Shown: positions 61,311 through 64,000 of the stretch, piece after piece
Layout: every line of letters begins with the position of its first letter
Position numbering within the stretch: position 1 is the stretch's first letter
Assembly (NCBI GenBank): GCA_900767675.1
Contig: CAAFZX010000007.1
Location: 1-64,000, forward strand
Source of the DNA: an uncultured Collinsella sp.
GTDB lineage: Bacteria > Actinomycetota > Coriobacteriia > Coriobacteriales > Coriobacteriaceae
Length of the DNA: 64,000 nt
Reading direction: 5' to 3'
Translations under genes and position numbers: made by a program
Notes under the pieces: model-generated
The model's input: the letters and a program-made list of their open reading frames with translations, nothing else
The model's database searches: none
What the model was told of the DNA's origin: nothing

Positions 61311-62435
61311 TTACGCCTCCGTGGGCTCCACGCCAAGCTCGTTGCGGACGAGCTCGAATGCCGCGGCGATGGCCTTGTCCATGTCGTAGTACTTGTAGCC
61401 GCCCAGGCGACCGGCAAAGATCACGTCGCCTTCCTGCGCCGCCAGCTCCTCGTACTGCTTGTAGAGGGCCTCGTTCTTGGCGTCGTTGATGGGGTAGTAG
61501 GGCTCGTCGCCGGGCTTCCAGTCGGCCGGGTACTCGCGCGTGATGACGGTCTTGTCCTGCGTGCCGAACTCGAAGTGCTTATGCTCGATGATGCGCGTGT
61601 AGGGGATCTTGCGCTCGGTGTAGTTGACCACGGCTACGCCCTGGTGGTCGGCCTCGTCGAGCGTCTCGGTCTCAAAGCGCAGGCTGCGGTACTCCAGCGT
61701 GCCCAGCTTAAAGTCGTAGAACGCGTCGATGGGGCCGCAGTAGATCGTCTTGGCGGCGATATCGGGCTCGGCGGCGGCCAGCTCCTTGTACTCCACGCCG
61801 CAACGCACCTCGACGCCCTCGAGCATGTTGGCGACCATCTTGGTGTAGCCGCCCATGGGGATGCCCTGGTAGCGGTCGTTGAAGTAGTTGTTGTCGTAGG
61901 TGAAGCGGCAGGGGAGTCGCTTGATGATGCTCGCGGGCAGGTCGCGGCAGTCGCGGCCCCACTGCTTCTCGGTGTAGCCCTTCACGAGCGTCTCGAAGAT
62001 GTCGCGGCCCACGAGGGACAGCGCCTGCTCCTCCAGGTTCTGCGGCTCGCCGATGTTCTCGGCAGCAACCTGCTCGGCGATCTTTGCCTTGGCATCTGCC
62101 GGCGTGACGACGCCCGGCCACATCTTGGCGAAGGTGTTCATGTTGAAGGGCATGTTGTACATGTTGCCGTGGAAGTTGGCGACCGGCGAGTTGACGTAGT
62201 TGTTGAACTCGGCAAAGCGGTTGACGTAGTCCCAGACGTCTTTCATGGAGGTGTGGAAGATGTGGGCGCCGTAGCGGTGGACCTGGATGCCCTCGACGTC
62301 TTCGGTATAGATGTTGCCGGCGATGTGATCGCGGCGGTCGATGACTAGGACGGACTTGCCGGCGCGCTTGGCGGCGTTGGCAAAGACGGCGCCCGAAAGG
62401 CCGGCGCCGACGACGAGGTAATCGTACTGGGACAT
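61311..62435 (-). CDS. glf: UDP-galactopyranose mutase
   Basis: A flavoenzyme that interconverts UDP-galactopyranose and UDP-galactofuranose. The 374 residues have the FAD motif YDYLVVGAGLSGAVFAN, RRDHIAGNIYTE, the substrate region GAHIFHTSMKDVWDYV, YTEKQWGRD, and RFTYDNNYFNDRYQGIPMGGYT. Start ATG 62435 has AAGGAG upstream. It probably supplies galactofuranose for the capsule encoded at 29.8-48.7 kb, though separated from it by the defence genes. Monocistronic. Confidence 0.96.
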   Translation of the reverse strand: MSQYDYLVVGAGLSGAVFANAAKRAGKSVLVIDRRDHIAGNIYTEDVEGIQVHRYGAHIFHTSMKDVWDYVNRFAEFNNYVNSPVANFHGNMYNMPFNMNTFAKMWPGVVTPADAKAKIAEQVAAENIGEPQNLEEQALSLVGRDIFETLVKGYTEKQWGRDCRDLPASIIKRLPCRFTYDNNYFNDRYQGIPMGGYTKMVANMLEGVEVRCGVEYKELAAAEPDIAAKTIYCGPIDAFYDFKLGTLEYRSLRFETETLDEADHQGVAVVNYTERKIPYTRIIEHKHFEFGTQDKTVITREYPADWKPGDEPYYPINDAKNEALYKQYEELAAQEGDVIFAGRLGGYKYYDMDKAIAAAFELVRNELGVEPTEA

Positions 62436-62513
62436 GGATATGCTCCTTTGTATGTCAATCGAACAGGTACTTAAGTTTTGGGACAAACAAACCTGATTAT
62501 TTTGTCCCATGGA

Positions 62514-62951
62514 TTAGTGTAGCAGATGCTCTTTCAGCAGCTCCAACGCATGGGCGTAGCCCTGGAGGCCTTCGCCGGTGATGGTGGCAAAGCAGGCCAG
62601 GCGGGCGTAGCTTACCTGGCGGAAGTCCTCGCGCGTCTCGACGGCACTGATGTGGACCTCGATGGCGGGGATGGCGACGGCCTTGAGGGCGTCCAGAATC
62701 GCCACGCTCGTGTGCGTGTAGGCCGCCGGGTTGATGACGATGCCGTCGACCTTGCCGTATGCCTCCTGGATCTTGTCGACGATGCTGCCCTCGTGGTTGG
62801 ACTGGAAGACCTCGACCTCGTCGAAGCCCTGTGCGGCGCCGGCTTCCTTGCAGATCTGGACCAAGCGGTCGTAGTTGTCGCTGCCATAGATGCCCGGCTC
62901 GCGAATGCCGAGCATGTTGAGGTTGGGTCCGTTGATGACGAGAGCTTTCAT
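62514..62951 (-). CDS. aroQ: 3-Dehydroquinate dehydratase, type II
   Basis: Third step of the shikimate pathway. The 145 residues match the small dodecameric type II enzyme: ALVINGPNLNMLGIREPGIYG (catalytic Arg and Tyr), FQSNHEGSIVDKIQ, INPAAYTHTSVAILDAL and EVHISAVETREDFR. It lies downstream of the AroE-AroK fusion on the same strand, with a hairpin between them. Confidence 0.95.
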   Translation of the reverse strand: MKALVINGPNLNMLGIREPGIYGSDNYDRLVQICKEAGAAQGFDEVEVFQSNHEGSIVDKIQEAYGKVDGIVINPAAYTHTSVAILDALKAVAIPAIEVHISAVETREDFRQVSYARLACFATITGEGLQGYAHALELLKEHLLH

Positions 62952-63012
62952 GGTTGCTTCCTTTGCGGTTGGTTAGCGTGGCCGGTCTTATGGTCTTCGA
63001 CGTTTGCCCAGA

Positions 63013-63055
63013 TAAAACCTGCCAAAATAAACCTGTCCCTTTTTGGTAGGTTTTA
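63013..63055 (-). terminator. Hairpin at the end of the AroE-AroK gene
   Basis: TAAAACCTGCCAAAA and TTTTGGTAGGTTTTA pair with one G-T position around AAACCTGTCCCT-type loop. The stop codon lies in the stem. Confidence 0.65.
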
Positions 63056-64000
63056 GAGGGTGTCGAGGAGGGCTCGGGCAGTGTTGGCTGCGCAGTCGCG
63101 CGAGTCGATGGTGTAGTCGGCCCAGGCGCGATAGCGCGGCATGCGCTGCTCGGCCAGCTTGTCGATGCCGTCGCGGGCGGTGATGGGGCGACCCTTGTGG
63201 GCGAGCTCATCGAGCTTACGGTTGAGCATCACAATCATGCTGTTCTGGTGCAGCAGCGGGTAGTTCTCGTCGCGCGTGACGACGCCGCCGCCGGTGGAAA
63301 GCACCAGGCCGCTGCACTTGGAGAGGTCGGCCAGGGCAGTCGTTTCCTGCTCGCGGAAGGCCGGCTCGCCGCGCTCGACGATAAAGTCGGCGCAAGGCAT
63401 GCCCAGACGCTCCTCGAGGGCGCGGTCCAGGTCGATGTGCTCGCGGCCGGTGAGCAGGGCGATCTGCTCACCCACGCGGGTTTTGCCCGAGCCCGGCATG
63501 CCGATCAGGGCGATGTTCTGCTCGCGGTGAGATAGACGCTCCGTCACGTCCAGGATGCGCTCGCGCGGGGTGACCTGGCCGGTATAGCGCTCGACGGCTT
63601 GCGCCGCCTGGGCCACAAGCATGAGCAAACCGCCGACGCAGGGGATGCCGCGACGTTCGGCCTCGAGCATGAGCCCCGTGCGGGCGGGGTTGTAGACGAT
63701 ATCGATGACGCCCTCGAGCGCGTCGAGGCCCTCGAGCGTGCAAGGCGCGTCGGGGCAGTGGGGGAACATACCGGCAGGCGTGCAGTTGACGAGCAGCGCG
63801 GCGTCGGACTGCTGTGCGATGTGGTCGTAGTTGACCTCGCTCGTGCGTCCCACGGGCACCACGATCGCGCCCAGGTCGCCCAGCACCATACTTGCCGTGG
63901 TTCCGGCGCCTCCGGTGGCTCCGAGCACGAGGACCTTCTTGCCGGCAATCTCCACACCCAGCTCCTCGACCAGGCACTGGAAGCCGAAGTAGTCGGTGTT
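63053..64000 (-). CDS. aroE-aroK: Shikimate dehydrogenase-shikimate kinase fusion (AroE-AroK), N-terminus outside the window
   Basis: The frame is open to the last base, so the first part of AroE is missing; 315 residues are seen. The AroE part reads NTDYFGFQCLVEELG, then KKVLVLGATGGAGTTASMV (NADP site), NCTPAGMFPH and DIVYNPARTGLM. About 125 residues later AroK begins: NIALIGMPGSGKTRVGEQIA (P-loop), DLDRALEERLGMPCADF and STGGGVVTRDENY, with the lid Arg in HKGRPIT. Two consecutive shikimate-pathway activities in one chain; aroQ follows. Confidence 0.93.
   Translation of the reverse strand, partial: NTDYFGFQCLVEELGVEIAGKKVLVLGATGGAGTTASMVLGDLGAIVVPVGRTSEVNYDHIAQQSDAALLVNCTPAGMFPHCPDAPCTLEGLDALEGVIDIVYNPARTGLMLEAERRGIPCVGGLLMLVAQAAQAVERYTGQVTPRERILDVTERLSHREQNIALIGMPGSGKTRVGEQIALLTGREHIDLDRALEERLGMPCADFIVERGEPAFREQETTALADLSKCSGLVLSTGGGVVTRDENYPLLHQNSMIVMLNRKLDELAHKGRPITARDGIDKLAEQRMPRYRAWADYTIDSRDCAANTARALLDTL

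Overview
The window looks like a chromosomal segment of a gut actinobacterium of the Coriobacteriia, most likely Collinsella or a close relative. This is inferred, not proven: core genes are GC-rich, anaerobic redox enzymes dominate (formate/nitrite channel, molybdopterin enzymes, selenocysteine machinery, NADP-type glutamate dehydrogenase, GlpA-like and DUF1667 flavoenzyme cluster), and core genes carry actinobacterial features such as a ThrS without a TGS domain.

Layout. 1-7.3 kb: end of an FNT channel, a molybdopterin oxidoreductase with Cys at the formate dehydrogenase Sec position, then selA, selB, tRNA-Sec (selC), mobA and a Cys-rich DUF3343 protein, together a selenium/molybdenum cluster. 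7.6-12.9 kb: gdhA and a two-gene molybdenum hydroxylase. 13-21.2 kb: tRNA-Leu, tig-clpP-clpX, valS and folC. 21.2-23.1 kb: an M24 peptidase set among palindromic intergenic repeats. 23.1-26.3 kb (minus strand): a GlpA-like dehydrogenase, an FAD/NAD oxidoreductase and a DUF1667 protein. 26.5-26.96 kb: an array of twelve 16-bp sites in alternating orientation. 27-29.5 kb: a zinc-ribbon membrane protein and thrS.

29.8-48.7 kb is one capsule/exopolysaccharide operon. It has a LoaP/NusG-type antiterminator, a priming sugar-phosphate transferase, four GT4 glycosyltransferases, two pyruvyltransferase plus iron-sulfur FrhB-like pairs, a Wzy-like polymerase, a deacetylase, a Wzx-like flippase, a hexapeptide acetyltransferase switched off by a ten-G tract, a truncated acyltransferase, a UDP-uronate epimerase and UDP-glucose dehydrogenase, closed by a strong terminator. 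An AbiH gene sits between the last two sugar-nucleotide genes. glf (UDP-galactofuranose supply) lies about 13 kb further on.

46-60.7 kb behaves as a defence island and gene graveyard: AbiH twice, an RloA/RloB-type pair, an AbiF-like HEPN protein preceded by a predicted small RNA with its own promoter and terminator (its reading frame broken by one TGA), unknown AT-rich genes, and fragments of ImmA/IrrE, HNH and other genes joined at rearrangement scars. 61.3-64 kb (minus strand) returns to core metabolism: glf, aroQ and an AroE-AroK fusion running off the window.

The most notable signals are the AbiF-like RNA/toxin locus, the phase-variable acetyltransferase, the alternating inverted-repeat array, and at least four dispersed palindromic elements that share an internal core but have different, always self-complementary arms.
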